64,000 nt of DNA from Diplosphaera chodatii (taxonomy: Eukaryota > Chlorophyta > Trebouxiophyceae > Prasiolales > Stichococcaceae): assembly GCA_032358165.1 (NCBI GenBank), contig JAALGY010000041.1, positions 1,240,001-1,304,000 of the forward strand. The letters run 5' to 3'. The position numbers were made by a program, and so were the translations under genes. The notes below the pieces were generated by a model. The model worked only from the letters and a program-made list of their open reading frames with translations. It made no database searches and was not told where the DNA came from. How positions within the stretch are numbered: position 1 is the stretch's first letter; each line of letters opens with the position of its first letter. This document shows, in pieces, positions 1-13,333 of this stretch.

Positions 1-953
1 CAGTTGGGTCGTTGACATGGGATTGCAAGTGCATTTCACAACTCGCTAGGTGGCGAGCATGCCTCACACATCACTTACAGTCCACATCAATCCGGCCCCC
101 ACTCGAAAACACATCCAGTTGGAATCAGAGGTGCCTAGGGCGGAACGCTGCAAATCACGCCTCAGCAATGCAATCTCAGGATAGGTAGCTAGCACTGCAA
201 GCCTGTCCAAACCAAGTCTGTAGGTACTCTGCCCTTGATAAGCCAAAATGCTGCTGAAGTGGCAAAGGAGCTACAAACACACCAAATATATGGATCTGCT
301 TCTTCCATGAAGACCAGCAAAGTGTGCTGACGGGTGTAGCCAGTTGCAGCGTTGCCGCTTGACATAAGCAGCGGCACTACAGGCTGGGTGCACTCACCGG
401 CTGTGCTGCAATGGCGCATTTGAATCAGTTCAGAATGGCAAACCACTGACGGCGCATGACAGCCACACCTCCGTATGTGTCCTGGATGCTGTCGGCTGCG
501 CACGCCACTCACAAAACCTGCTTGGCAGGGCGCACCGCAGCACTGGTTACAGCTGCGGCGGCGCCTGCTTGACCGACTGGATTCGACACAAGACAAAGCT
601 GTGGCACCAAAGGCTGGACGACCTGATCTACCCTACTGCCGATCGGCGGGCCCTTCCCGATGTGGAACAGCCCGCTGACTCTGCCAGGAATGAATGCGAC
701 TGCCGTGCCGCCGCTGCTGCCACGTCCGGGCTGACAGCAGCAGCCGAACCAACCATCGTGAGCACATCCACTGATGCTGCGGCCTGAAGTAGCTGGCTAT
801 GATGAAGAGTCTCAGAGTGGAGCCGCATGAATGCCTGCAAAATTTGGCGGCCTGCCGCACGCTACCGCACGTTGGGGGAGCGGTGCCCTCTGCCGCCGCC
901 GCCGATGCAATGCTGTCGCCCATTGTCTGGCACCCGACCCCTCGTGTGCACGA
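1..953. other. 3' flank of the RRM gene, no gene recognised
   Basis: This stretch lies downstream of the stop of the minus-strand RRM gene. The open frames here are short, overlap on both strands and have no recognisable domain. On the minus strand a TGTAA motif, the usual poly(A) signal of green algae, occurs at 547-551, about 400 bases after the stop. Part of the stretch is therefore probably 3' UTR; nothing else could be assigned. Confidence 0.5.
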
Positions 954-3900
954 TCAGATGGGGACCCGGTCGGCGTACTTGACGACCAGGTTCTTGCCGC
1001 CGCCGACTTGGCGCCCGTTCAGCGCCGTGATGGCCTGTTGTCGAGTGGCAAAATAGCAGCCGGGTGTTGGAATGCTGCCAGGGGGCAAACACGTTCTGCT
1101 GTGGATGCAGGACACTGCGCTGAATAACACACGACACTCGCCAGCAGGGTGGCACCAGGCGTGACAGCACGGCAGCCTCACACAGAGCAGGCGCACATCT
1201 GGCGGCCACGTGGTGCCGGCGGGCTGCGAAGCGGACCTGCTGTGCGAGGTGGCGCGATGCGTAGGTGACGAATGCGCAGCCGCGGGAGCGCCCCGTCTGG
1301 TTGTTGCGCAGCACGTACAGCTCCAGCACCTCCCCCAGCGGCGCAAACAGCGCCCACAGGTCCTGCTCGGTGGCCTGTGGGACGAGCAGCCAGGACTTCT
1401 CACTGACATCATGGATGCATTGCCGCATCGCGCACTGATGAGTGCTGGCCTGCGCGGTGTGGGGAAGCGGGGCGGGGGCCGGTCCCGCACCTCCATGGGG
1501 ACCTGCCCGATGAACAGCTTCCACTGGGAGGCGGCCTGGTCGAGGCCGCGCGCCCCCGCGGCCCCGGCCCCCGCCGGCGCCATCGCCGCCGCCGCACCGG
1601 GAGCAGACACCGCGCCCGGCAGCTCCCCCAGCCGGCCTGCAGATGTGGATTCCAGTCCGTCGCACTCCAGCCGGCACCAGACACTAGGTGCTGCAGACGC
1701 CTGCTGACGGCGCCTGTCTCCATGACGCACGACGATCGGGCTGGTCCTGCAGGTCAGCATGCACCAGCATGATAGATGCCCCCACCTCCGGCACTGCCCA
1801 GGGGGGCCAGGCCCCCCAGGTACGCGAGGCCCGTCACGCCGCTGCCCAGGCCGTTTGCGATGCTGGCGCCGCCGCCAGCCGCAGCGGTGGCTGCGGCCGC
1901 CTGCGCAGCAGTGACCGCAGCGCTGCTGCCGTTGGCTCCCGCCAGGCTGTTGGCGGACGAGGTCGCTGCAAGGGCGCCCAGGTCGCCTGCAACACGATGT
2001 GCAAAGGTGTCCTTGGTGGACCAATATGGCGACATGCTTGGTTCAGGCTGTTGAATGGCCTTGCTGCCTGTAGCTCAATGGACAGTGCAGAGGTGAGCGA
2101 CAGAGCGGCACCCGCGGCGGGGACGCCAGCAAAGCCCGCCGCGACTGCTGCGACGCCCGCCGCAGTCGGCGAGCTGGCCGGGGGCAGGTCGCCCGAGCTG
2201 GTGAGGCTGCCGGTGTTGCCCGCGCCGCTGAGCAACCCCCCGGCAGCGCTGGCCTGCTGCTGATCCTGCTGCTGCTGCAGCACCTGCGTCACGATGGACA
2301 GAGCCTCGGTGTCAACCCTACTCCACTTGATCAATTCAATCAGCCAGCCAGGCGTCGATGTACCGCTGTCGTACAGTCGCTGGTCGCATTCAACCAATGA
2401 CACCAGCGCATCCCAACCTGCTGCGCTGCCAGCAGGCCGGCTGTGCTGTCGCTGCCCAGCGGGGGCGGCCGCCCCGCCAGCGCTGCCTCCAGCGCCGACG
2501 CCGCCCCGGCATTGATGGCCGCCAGCTGCGCCTGCAGTCATGGTGCAGCGGACGTCATGACCTCTGGTATGAGCCACAGCACCACACTGACGTCGCACCG
2601 CATCACCAACAATGTCAGCCCGCACCAGCGCATTGACAGAGCAAAGAGAAAGTCGGACTCCATAGAGCTCCAGGCAATGGTGGAAGGTACTCACTGAAAC
2701 CTGCGCCTGCACGTCGGCCTCGCTGCCGTTTGCCAGGTTGCCGGCGGCCTGGAGTGCGCCGGCTGCGCCCGCCGCGCTGGCGATGCTGGCCTGGTCGCTC
2801 AGTGACAGGTTGCCGAGGCCGCTGAGCAGCTGCGCCGCGCCCGCCGCCGCTGCAGCAGAGTCGGGGGCGCTGGCCTGTGTGGCCGCCACCGCCGCCGCCG
2901 CCGCAACTGCACATGTGGTGCCACTGTTCAGTGTTCTGCACTGCACATGTGCGGGATGAACATGCAGCACAACGGTGATCACTGCGCACGCTTCACGGTC
3001 CAATGCATGTATCCACAACTTCCAGAGCAAGCCACCTGCATCCGTAGCCGACGCGCCGATGGGCAGCGGTGCTGCCGCCAGGGCAGCCGTCAGCGGGGGT
3101 GCGCCGCCTGTGGTGCCGTTCGGCAGCTGCACCCCCGGCAGCGTGCCCCCATGCAGCTGCCCGCCGGCCGCCGCGGCCGCCGCCCCCATCGCCAGCAGCG
3201 GGTTGTTGCTGCTGCCGAGCGAGGCTGGGTCCAGCGGGTTCATCCCGCCCGCGCTGCCATTTGGCATCCCATACGGCACCCCGCCGCCGTACTGTGCCAA
3301 CGCTGGGTCGAGGCCGCCGGGGGGGTACCCCTGTGTGAGATCCGAGAGCTTTCAATCTGCTGCAAATAGCAGGTGGTACGGGCAGCAGCTGGGCTGCTAC
3401 CATCCAGGAGGTGCTCCTGCTGCACCTGGCGGGTGGCCTGGTCACACACGGCACAATTGTCCGCTGACCTGCGGGATGCCGTGGAAGGCGCCGGGGTGCA
3501 TGCCGGGGTGGAGGCCCACGCCCCACCCCATCTGCTGGCGGCCCGCGTGCGGGCTGCCGCCCTGCGCATAGCCGGGCTCCGGCCGCTTGGCGTCGGCGAA
3601 CTTGACGACCAGCGGCATCTCGGCGCCCGGCAGCCGCGTCACGCCGTTGTGCGCCTCCATCGCGCGCTCCGCCTGCGCCCACTTCCGGAACTCCACGAAC
3701 GCGCAGCCTGCGCATGCGGCGAACCGGCTGGCTTGCAAAGCGGCCAGGTACTTGGGAGAGCATGCGCTTTGCCACTGTCGTGCGTTTGTTCGCATGCCCC
3801 TGGCAGTGCCTGAACTGCAATTATTATGCACTTTGAGCTGTGTTGCGTGCGTAAGAAGTGTAGCAATCGCCGATGTGACCACAAGCATGCGTGTTCTGGG

Positions 3901-5054
3901 CGGCACCTGCACTGGGGCCCTGGCCGCGCTGCGTCCGCAGCACATTCAGGCTGATGATTTCCCCAAAGGGTTCGAACAGCGGCCGCAGGTCTCGCTCCGT
4001 CGCGTCCTTTGGCACCTGCAGATGCGCCAGACGGTGTGCGGTGCGCAGTGTCATCAGCTGTGGTGCCGCGTCCCATGATGAGATGGGATCAGATCAGGCT
4101 GGCGACCATGTAGCAGCACACAAACGTGCAGACACAGTCTGCAGGTACAGTTCTCTTTGCATTCCTTACCTGTCCCACGAAGAGCTTTCTGGGGGCGATG
4201 GCAGGCTCCGGCGGCTCGCCGGGCCGTATCCGCTTTGGGTTGGCAAATGACACAACCAGCGGCCTGCTGCCGTTCAGGCGGGTCCGCCCGTTGTGGGCCT
4301 CCTGCGCCGCCTCGGCTGCAGTGCAGGCAGCAGGCAGCGTGACGGCTTGCAGACGCTTGCACCAAAAGCATGGTCTGTCTGGAGCGGAGCCGCGGCGCAG
4401 CTGCGCAGACTTGTGTTCCGTCCATGTCCGGGCCTGCGGACCCGGGTATAGCTCGGGCACTTTGTGTTAGGAACTACCATGGTACGATGTTGATCGCCAA
4501 TGCCACATGATCGCACAGGCATGCTGCTGTCAACCACGGCCTTGGGATCTGCGACAGCCATTTGCATGCTGCCGAAAGCCGCGAACGTGCTGCGCATGCA
4601 CTATATCAGCCAGTGTAAGTATCAGATGGCCACGCCATCGCAGGCAGCGCCCAGAAACAGCATCTCGTTGTAGTGCTGTGCGTGATTGAGCACAGATCAA
4701 AGGCGGCCAGGCGGCCGATCAGCCTCCAGCCGATCTTGAACTGGCCTAACGTGAATGGAAAGCATGCGTCATGCCGGCTAGTCGCTTGCGACGGTTGCAT
4801 AGGGTCAGCAGACATGCTGGTCAGGCCCTTCAACTTTCGAAGGCCTCACCCTCGGCCCAGCGCTCGAACAGCACCATGGCGCAACCCTTGGAAACTCCAT
4901 CGGGCCGCTTCACCAGGTTCAGGGACCTCAGGCCCCGCGCGGCGAACGGCGCGAATAGCTGCGCAAGGTCGTCGACCGAGGCATCGATCGGTATCTGGCC
5001 CACAAACAGGCGGGGCTCGCTGGCCACGGCCGCAGCCTCCCCTGTGGTGGGCAT
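954..5054 (-). CDS. CELF/BRUNO-type RNA-binding protein, three RRMs (CHLAMY1 C3-like)
   Basis: Spliced minus-strand gene encoding two adjacent RRMs, a long Ala/Gly-rich linker and a third RRM at the C-terminus. RRM1 (exons 5054-4850 and 4315-4170) carries the RNP2 core LFVGQIPIDA and the RNP1-like KGCAMVLF. RRM2 (exons 4015-3907 and 3707-3469) starts with KLFVGQVPKDA and has RNP1 GCAFVEF. RRM3 (about 1530-954) has KLFIGQVPMEA, RNP1 RGCAFVTY and ends NLVVKYADRVPI before the stop. The linker (about 3330-1650) is rich in Ala, Gly, Gln and Ser and is spread over several exons. The 2+1 spacing is that of CELF/Bruno proteins; in Chlamydomonas the circadian RNA-binding complex CHLAMY1 has a C3 subunit of this type. 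Orthology to C3 is inferred from architecture only. The start could also be the in-frame ATG at 5102. Exon borders in the linker are approximate. Confidence 0.85.
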
Positions 5055-5595
5055 CTTACGGCTCTCGCATGCCACTGCAGCTCCGCAAGACCAGTGCAGC
5101 ACTCTGGATATGGTGCAGTATAGACTTGCTGATGGATGGAAGGATCACAGTGTTTGCCGAAGCTTGGCTTCTTCTCACCACGTGAGATGGTAAAGTAGGC
5201 TGGGCACCAAGTACTGGACGGCCGGATCTGCAGCTTCCTAGCCAGCTTCCAATGGACGACGCTGGAGATGGTAGCTGGTGGGCCTTTGCGAGAAACCCGG
5301 AATCGCTTACTGGTGAGCCTACCAACTGGATACACGACAACCTAGACAGCTTCGTCACGAGTCAGAGGCCCTTGAGGTGGCAGCACCCCTGCAGTGCGAA
5401 GGCTGTGCCACACTGCTCCCACAACAGCGTCTCGATCGGCTGTGCGCCGGTGCTCATACGCCAGACGCGCCAGCTGCGCACGCACCCCCTGCAGGCATTA
5501 CCAGCAAGCCTTCGACAGGGTACGCAGTTCACTTCAAACACTGGCAGAGTGCAGTTCGGCCGATGACAGTGGCAGCCTGGTGTGTGACATGCATG
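5055..5595. other. Intergenic, 5' of the RRM gene and 3' of ATAD2
   Basis: About 540 bases between the start of the RRM gene and the stop of the ATAD2 gene, both on the minus strand. It should hold the promoter and 5' UTR of the RRM gene and the 3' UTR of ATAD2. No coding exon, repeat or RNA gene could be recognised. Confidence 0.5.
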
Positions 5596-8500
5596 TCACA
5601 GCCAAATTGCAGGGGGCTGGGGAAGCGCTCGCTGCAGCACCTCGAGCTCTGCAAGCAGGCAGCCACGTGTCTCCTGCACCAGCTGCTGCTGTAGCGCGGC
5701 CGCACGTGCGTGGTCTGCTGGCTGCGGCTCTGGAGGTGCAGGAGCTGCATCATGTTGAGACAGTTGTTCAACGACCAGTGTGGCAGACTGCTCGCCAATG
5801 CACCTGGCAGCAGCGTTGGGAGGCGTGACACACTTGGTGACACTCAGGCATGCAGCTTCGTGCGCTCATCATGGGTATGACAGTTTGCGAATAGGTGGTG
5901 CGTCACCTGGCCTATCGGCAGGGGGCTCAGGGTTGACTGCCAGCTCCAAGGGTTCAAGTTGTGGCTGCTCTGCTGCCGCAGCGGCTGGGTCGGTACCAAG
6001 TGGTGCCGCCTAGCATGCAGCAGCAATAACAACGTGAGGCGCTTTCATTGCTCGGTCAAGTGTGCACATAGGAGGATCATGTAAACACTGACAGGCTGCA
6101 GGCCAGCTACATCTGCATAGGCGGACAGCGTAGTTCTGGCATGTGTTGTCAGTTGCTGCACCTGCACGTCGTCTGGACGACCACCGTCCAAGACTGCGGC
6201 CTCCACCTCGGACGCCAGCGCCTGCAGCGGGATGTCGTCCAGGGGCCCGCCCGCACGGTCAGGAGCTGCCTCGACACCCTCTGCCTCTGCCTCGCTGTCG
6301 TGGCCTTGCGGTTTGGCGGGCGTGCTTGCTGGTTCCAAGCTGCCGTTTGCCAGCTGGCTGCCCTGCTGCAACACCTGCGCAGGGGACAATTGGGGCTTCA
6401 TGATTGGGCAGGCAGCTAGCGCAGCAAGAAAGGACACGACATTAACATCCACCATCCTGAGAGTGCCAGTACAGATCGACTTCTCCAACTGTGAGCAAAC
6501 GCCCAACTGCACCTGGTCTGGGGATGGCGCCACATCGCTGTCCAATTGCATGTCCTCCTGGTCGTCCGCAAGACCGTTGGCCACTGGCAGCGGCTCATCA
6601 TCAGCGCCCGCACCGACGTCCGCCTGCAAAGCCTCTGTGCCCTGCAAAGAGGCGTGTGAAGGACCGCATGTGTCAGGCGGCTGTGCGAGTGACGTCCGGA
6701 GCTGCCCCCTCTGCCGGAGGAACATGTTCACGGACGAGCACTTGAGGCACGGCGCCGGCGCTTCGCGTGCCGCGTCAGAGTCCGGCTGGTGTGGGCTCCA
6801 TGCTGGGTCAGCTGGCTGACAGCATACCGTGTGGCCCTGGGAGGCGCGCTCCGCACGGCGCTGCTCCTCCCGCATGCGCCGCATGTGCGCCTCGGGGTCG
6901 TTGAACAGGAGCTTGTCGTCGACGGTGGCGCCCTGCGCCCGGGCGCCCGCCCGCGTGCCGCGGTCCCTGCGGAAAACATGCGACAGCATGCAGAGCGGCC
7001 CCAGGCTACGATGAGCTTGCATGCAGGGTTGCTGCAGGCAGCTAGAATGCAGGGAGTGGTCATGCTCACTTCGCGAATGTCTCGCTGTTGGGGCTCATGT
7101 TGCAGTCAATCAGCTGCCGCTGCTTGGCTCGTGCCTGTCGGTGACAGATGCAGATGGGGCAGTGGCTGAGCAACGGGCACCTGCCAGGTCTGGGCGTCTG
7201 CGCAGCCTGCGCCAAGTCCTGCTGCGATGGGCGTGCCACTGGCGGCGGCAGCGGCGCCTCCATGTCAGCTGTGTGGCAAAGGTAGTTGCACTATGCAGCC
7301 TCTGACCGCACAGACATTGCCGAGGCAGCAGAGGTGGCACGCAGCTACTTTGCTACACCAACAGCGTCAAAGGCAGCCATGAAACATCCACAGAGAGGGC
7401 TCCATATCGAGGATGTTTCAGATCAGGTGCTCACCCTCCGGGCCAGGCGGCAGGCCGCCACGCTCGTGCAGGGCGTCGGTTGCAGCCACCACGTCCTGCA
7501 ACAGCTGCTCCGACAGCCGCGCGCACGCCTCATCCACTAGCGCATGGGCCCTGCTGACCTGTGCGCATGCCGCCATATGCTCTTGCAGTTGGCACAGCAA
7601 GACAGCTGCATTGAAATGTCCTTGTGCGCATCCCGCGCCACGAGCACGCAGCATCATGTGCCAGTTGCTGCTGAAAGAGCCGGCGCCTGGACGAAGCGTC
7701 GTTCATGATTCGGACTGGCTTATGCATAGAGCACATGCCCCACACTCGCTGTTGCCAACCCATCTTGCAGGAAATGCGCGCATGTGTCGGTGACAATGCT
7801 CAGCTGGTAGCGGCTATCGCCCTGTTTTTGAGGTTGGCATGGTTCAACAATACGTTCAGAGAGCGCGAGACGAAATAAGCGGGACGACGAATCAGTTGCA
7901 CCTCTCGAGCGCCACGCGTCTCGCCTGCCCAGTACTGCTGCGTGGCGGTGGCAATGCCCCGCAAGTCCGCTGTGTAGGCCGCCAGCGTCGGGTACCGCCG
8001 CTGGTCCACGCGCATCAGCAGCGTCGACAGGTCCATCGGGCTGCTCACCTGCATACACCCACAGCACCTGAGCGACACACATGTAGAGCTGGCCTTGTTG
8101 TTCTCATGGTGCTGTTGTCCGGGTCACCCAGCTTGCATGGCGCACAAACGCCACAGCACAGACACAGCAGCTGCTGTTCATATGGTCGTCCACACTATGA
8201 TTGTCCACTGCACCAACCCATAAACCTCAAACTGAGGTACAGTCATATGACATGAGATGATATATACCAGGTGCAGGTGCTCAGCAGCCCCACTGGGACG
8301 ACGGGCATAGTAGTGGCATCAGAGTACACCTCTAAACAACGTGCGGTTGAGACCAGTCGCTGGGTGGTCGCACCAGCTCCAGGTACTCTGGGTCCTCTTC
8401 CGGTGTGACAGGCTCCGCAAAGGCGCGCCAGCGCCTGTCGCACAGCAGCCGCGTGGTGACGTCGCGCAGCGCCATACGCAGCGCCTGGACAGCATCACAT

Positions 8501-11500
8501 CAGTGTGGCGCTGCAACCCTCGAGCGTTCTCTTAGATGCTGGCTGCGTGCGTCTGTGACATGGGCAGGCTGATAAGTGTGCAGGCTATCAGAGTTCTGGT
8601 CGTAAGCATGTTGGTAAGGTCGACTCTTGTGTCACCCGCAGCGCCGCCACATCTGCCTGCCGAGCTGCACGCTCCGCCGCTGCCTTGGCCGCTGCATCCG
8701 CAGCGGCCGCTGCCTGCTCCACTTCTGGCGCCTTTGGTAGCTGAAGAAGCGCAGCCTGGATGTCAGCCTTTGTGCAAGGGCAGCTGCCAGGGAAACCAGC
8801 ATACAGTGGCATGTGCATCACTCGCTATTCATGATGCTTGTTTGCGAACGAGTGTGGGGTGGGGTGGTTGACACACCTGCGGCGGCGCCTGCTGCTGGTG
8901 CGGCGCCTCTGGTGGCGGCTGGAACGCCAACAAGCGAGCCACTGACTCAAAGAAGGCAGCCCGCTGCCCCTCCGCTGGCGGCCCAAGCTCGTGCACCTCC
9001 GTGCCGATGGCACCAAACAGACCTGCAGCAAAGTAGCAGCTTTCAATGAGGGGAGGGACCCGCGCAGATGGCAGTCTGTTGTCTGTCAGCTGTCCCTGGG
9101 ACCCTGGCTGCAACCTGCTGTCAGATCCGTCGGACACTAGACTGACCTGCAGCATCTGGGTCGAGCTCGGACAGCGGGACGTCAGCGGTCGCCAGCAGCA
9201 GCAGTGGCGCTGTGGGCGGCAGGTCTGCCAGCAGCATCCACAGCGTCACCCGCAGCGACGGAGGCGCTGTCGTCCACCTGGTAACCAGAGCACTTCTCGT
9301 CACACCATGAGCTTCAGCTGTGGGTTGCAAAGTTGCTCCCTCCACATAATGCGTGTGAATGCTTGCACAAGCCCAGCGCAAGTTTAAGGCTTACCAGAGT
9401 TGCAGGTGCGGGAGGTACAGCACCGCGGGTGCAGCTCGGCGTGCCTCCACAACTGCGTGCACGAGCGCCTCCTCTGGCGACCTGCAGACATGCGCTGAAC
9501 GATTAATATGGAATGTGCAGTGCAGCCGTGTGCGCCTATGGTGCTGCCGGTTGCCTCATCAACATGTGGCAGGACACACCTGGAGTTGGCGTCGGACAGC
9601 AGGTTGGGCAGCCCGATCGCGTGCACTGGCAGCGCTTCCAGTGCCGCCAGCAGCGCGGGCGCCAAGTGGGCCTGCCCTGCGCCCTCTGGGCCGCACACCA
9701 GGGCGCGCGCCTGCACCGAGTGCCCCATGGGGGTGCCGCCCAGCTGCAGGCCGCCGGCTGCATGCCCTGCGACATATTACTCAATGGCAGATTCGTTCAT
9801 GGCTTCTGCTTCTTGGGGCTCGGCAATGCAGGACCAGGGTATGACATGGCCACCAAGGCAGCAGTGGATCTTGTGCGATGTTTTGCAGTACGCAAGGATG
9901 TTGGTCCTCAGACGCACATCCATTGGCAGCTGGAGGACTTGCTGCGCCGGCAGACTGCACCGATGCGCAAGGCGGAAATGCCCGCCGCAGGGCTGTCAAT
10001 GCTTCTGTGAGCTGCGGCTGCAGGCATGGCGCCACCAGCGGGGACAGCAGCCTGCAGGTTGAGACACAAGTCTCCGGTTGAAATGGTCAGTGCCCGACTG
10101 TGCGGAGCAGGTGCGGAGTAGGACCACGAGAATGCACAGCGATGACCAGATTCCACGACTGCGCGTTCTGACCTTGCTGATGCCGTATACCGCAGCATGA
10201 TTGTTGAGGATGCAACGACACGCTGGTACCTGGCTGGGCTGGCGACTGAGCGACCCGAGGCGGGCGTGATGGAGCGGAAAGCGTCCTCAAAGTCCTGCTG
10301 CTGCACGCTCACCCGGCGCGGGTCCACCAGCAGCTTGTCGTCGCTGGCGTAGATCTGCGGGTAGCTGCGGCGCAGCGCCACGAGTGACGCCTCCGTACAC
10401 AGAGCCTGCGGTGAGCAGCTGCAAAGTAGTTGCACATCTGTTGCAGGCCGTGGCACAGAGCTTCCATGCAATGCTCCGCTCAGCATAGGTTACAGACAGA
10501 ATCCTGCCCGAACAAAGGGCTGCAAAGAAGTCAACAGAACCAAACACCAGGTGCCCGCCCGGCTGAAGCTCTGCAGTGGCCCCTGCCGTTACCTTCAGGT
10601 CTGCACCACAGTACCCGGCTGTCATGCCAGCGAGGTGCACGAGCAGCGGCTGTGGGGGCCGCTCCTTCCAGCTTCGTGTGTGGATGCCCAGGATTGTCTC
10701 GCGCGCCTCCACGTTGGGCAGCGGGAACAGCAGCTCCCTGTCAAAGCGGCCCGGCCGCCGCAGCGCAGAGTCCAGCGCGTCTGGGCGGTTCGTCGCGCCA
10801 ATGACGACGACCTATCGGTGAAGACGTGAAGGTCAGATTAGAGCATATGATACCGATATACATCCATGGCAAGACAGCTCCAACACCGCCTCGCTCTCTG
10901 ATGCACGAATAAAACTTGACTAGATTGCGTTGCGCGGATAGTTGCCAGCAGTCGTTGGCAATGCAGCAGCACACCTGGCCGCGGGAGGTGAGGCCATCCA
11001 TGAGCGCCAGCAGCGTGGACACGATGGAATTGTGGATCTGGTCCTGCTTGCTGCTGCGCACCTGCAAATGAGCCGTGTGCGCTCCATCAGGCATCAAAAC
11101 CGAGGTGACCAGCTCTGAACGGGACCTTCACACGTAGGGCGGATGCTGAAATTTGTCTGCGCCACGAGGCATCGTGCCATAATGAGAGCAGCTCTGCAGT
11201 TGGGCTTAGTGGGTAGAACAGGCGCACCGGGGCCAGGCCATCCAGCTCGTCGAAGAAGATGATGGACGGCTGACAGCGCTCGGCCTCCGCAAACAGCAGC
11301 CGCAGCATGCGCTCGGCTTCGCCCACCCACTTGGACAGGATGTCGGCACCCTTGCGCATGAAAAAGGTCACCTTGCGCCCCGCCCGGCACGCCTGCGCCG
11401 CCAGCGCCCTCGCCACCAGCGTCTTGCCGGTGCCTGCAGCCAGCGCCCTGTGCTGGTGTCCAGCAGCTGCCAGCTGGGTGACAAAGCGCATCATTGCTGA

Positions 11501-13333
11501 TCAGATCACACGGCTGCAGCACCTGCAGTCTGACAATGTTCGAAATGCGCAGTCACCTGGCGGGCCGTAGAGTAGTACGCCCCTGGGCGGCGCGACATTG
11601 AAGCGCTCAAACAGCTCCGGATAGACCAGCGGCAGGAAGATCATCTCCTTCAGCTTGTCAATATAGCCGTCCAGGCCACCGACCTGGTCAAATGTCACCG
11701 AAGGGTCCACCTGCACGACATGGTGATATCCGACTGCAGGTTCTCACCTTCGTAACGAAAACAATGCAGCCCTGAGGTGGTGACTGGCCGGTTGAGAGCC
11801 AGGCAAAGTTCAAGGTCATGCTTGCCTCCACCGGCGTGATCTCCACATTCCGGCTGGCGTCCCCAGGAGCGCTATGGGTCCCATTGGCGCCAGCGGGCAG
11901 CAGGGCATCTGGCGCCGCGTCACGCTGCGCCGGTGGGCCGCCGCCCAGACCGCCTCCCAGCGTTGGGGCGCCGCCCAAGGCACCGTCAAACGCTGCGATG
12001 CCGGTGAACAAAACCCTTCAGCAGCAACTTGCGATGTGATCTTCTGTTGATTCTTGACGGCCTCAAAGGTTAGGTCGATGAAAAGGCAACAATACCTGCT
12101 GAGTCTGGGAGGACAGCCCAGCCATTGCCAAGCTCGTTGCCGTCTGACCAGGCGCCGCTGCCAACTGTTGGGCGCCGCCGCCGCCGCCGCCCTCCCATGC
12201 TGAGGCGCTCACGATATCGCCGCTCGATGCGGTGTGCCAGAACCCTGGTTCAGGGTTCATGCAGAGGAGGCTTACAGCAGCATATGGTAACCTAAACAGA
12301 TAGACTCACACAGCTAAGCCTCATCAGCGGCAGAGGTCGCCGTGTGCCATACGCACAGCATGTCAACTCAGCACACGAGGACTACAGCAGTAATCCTTGG
12401 CAGCCTCACCTTTCACGCTCGCGCAGCTCCTCCTTGGGCGGGCTGTAGCGCACCTCCCGCATGATGCGGCTGCGGTCCCGCAGACTGTACCTCCCCCCGC
12501 CCAGTTCGGCTGCTTCCTCCTCCCCCTCCTCATCTTCCTCATCCATGCTGTCGTCCTCGTCATCTTCATCATCCTCTTCATCATCCTGGTAGCCATGATG
12601 TGAGCATGACCCTACTGCCAAGTCTTGCCGTGTCCATCCTGTCGACTGTACCACATATGAGCGAGGCCAACAAAGCTGCAAGACTTGTGGGCTGAGGGCG
12701 ATGCCGGGCCAACAGTGATCTGCACCTTGCTGTCGTCCACACGGCGGCGCTTGGCTGGTGGATCAGTGTCCTGCGACTCGAAGGTGAAGCGTTGCAGGGT
12801 ATTGCGATCGCGGGATGGGTAGCGCCGCCCAGAACCCTGCTCCTCGTCTTCAGGTGGCGATTGCTGCATGATCGACTGCACACTCAACAGCCTACGGGTG
12901 GCGTATGATTGCGCTGTGCGTCAAGATGTGCCGGATACATTGCCATATGGCGACACATAGCCCGTTTGTGTGTCATGTTGCAGCCGTGCAGTCCATGCAG
13001 CGTACCAGACTGCTGCGCAAGCTGCGCCCACTGTGTGGTGGTGGTCGTTTGCTGTCCCGCCCTCGATGGCGTGGTACGATGATCACGTCCTCGTCATCCT
13101 ACAAAGCAGGCTAGCAGGGTGTTGGTGCTTTGTGCTGGCGCGCAGTATGCATCCCAGCTCTGTGGTCCTGGCAGACTCGGCGCATCTAGCATAGCTGCTT
13201 TGGCTGACGAGGAGGATCGCCACGACACTGGCCGTACCGAGTCGACCAGAGATTCCGGCGTGGCTTCAGCTTTGCTGACGCCGCCCAGCCCCGTCGTTCG
13301 CGCAGACCGTGTCAGGCGCCGACCCTCCTGCAT
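5596..13333 (-). CDS. ATAD2: ATAD2/Yta7-type AAA ATPase with bromodomain
   Basis: Large multi-exon chromatin ATPase. The first exon (ATG 13333) is basic. It is followed by an exon with YPSRDRN and KRRRVDD, then a strongly acidic Asp/Glu tract (about 12590-12515) and [11 protein letters not shown]1 runs from about 11710 to 10270: [18 protein letters not shown], Walker A GPPGTGKT split by an intron, [15 protein letters not shown], Walker [29 protein letters not shown] and [13 protein letters not shown]2 (about 10000-9120) is degenerate, with GPEGAGQ in place of Walker A. The bromodomain lies at about 8480-7560: [13 protein letters not shown], then [13 protein letters not shown] and YTADLRGI. 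A long acidic/Gln-rich tail ends IWL. The order acidic region-AAA1-AAA2-bromodomain is diagnostic of ATAD2/Yta7, a histone H3-H4 handling hexamer in the nucleus. The acetyl-lysine Asn is not seen where expected. Several exon borders, especially 7660-7000, are unresolved. Confidence 0.9.

Noticed and set aside
12397..12603. Plus-strand frame with a very hydrophobic, membrane-like stretch
   Set aside because: It is the exact antisense of the Asp/Glu-rich tract of ATAD2: acidic GAT/GAA codons read backwards give Ile, Leu, Val and Phe. No independent support.
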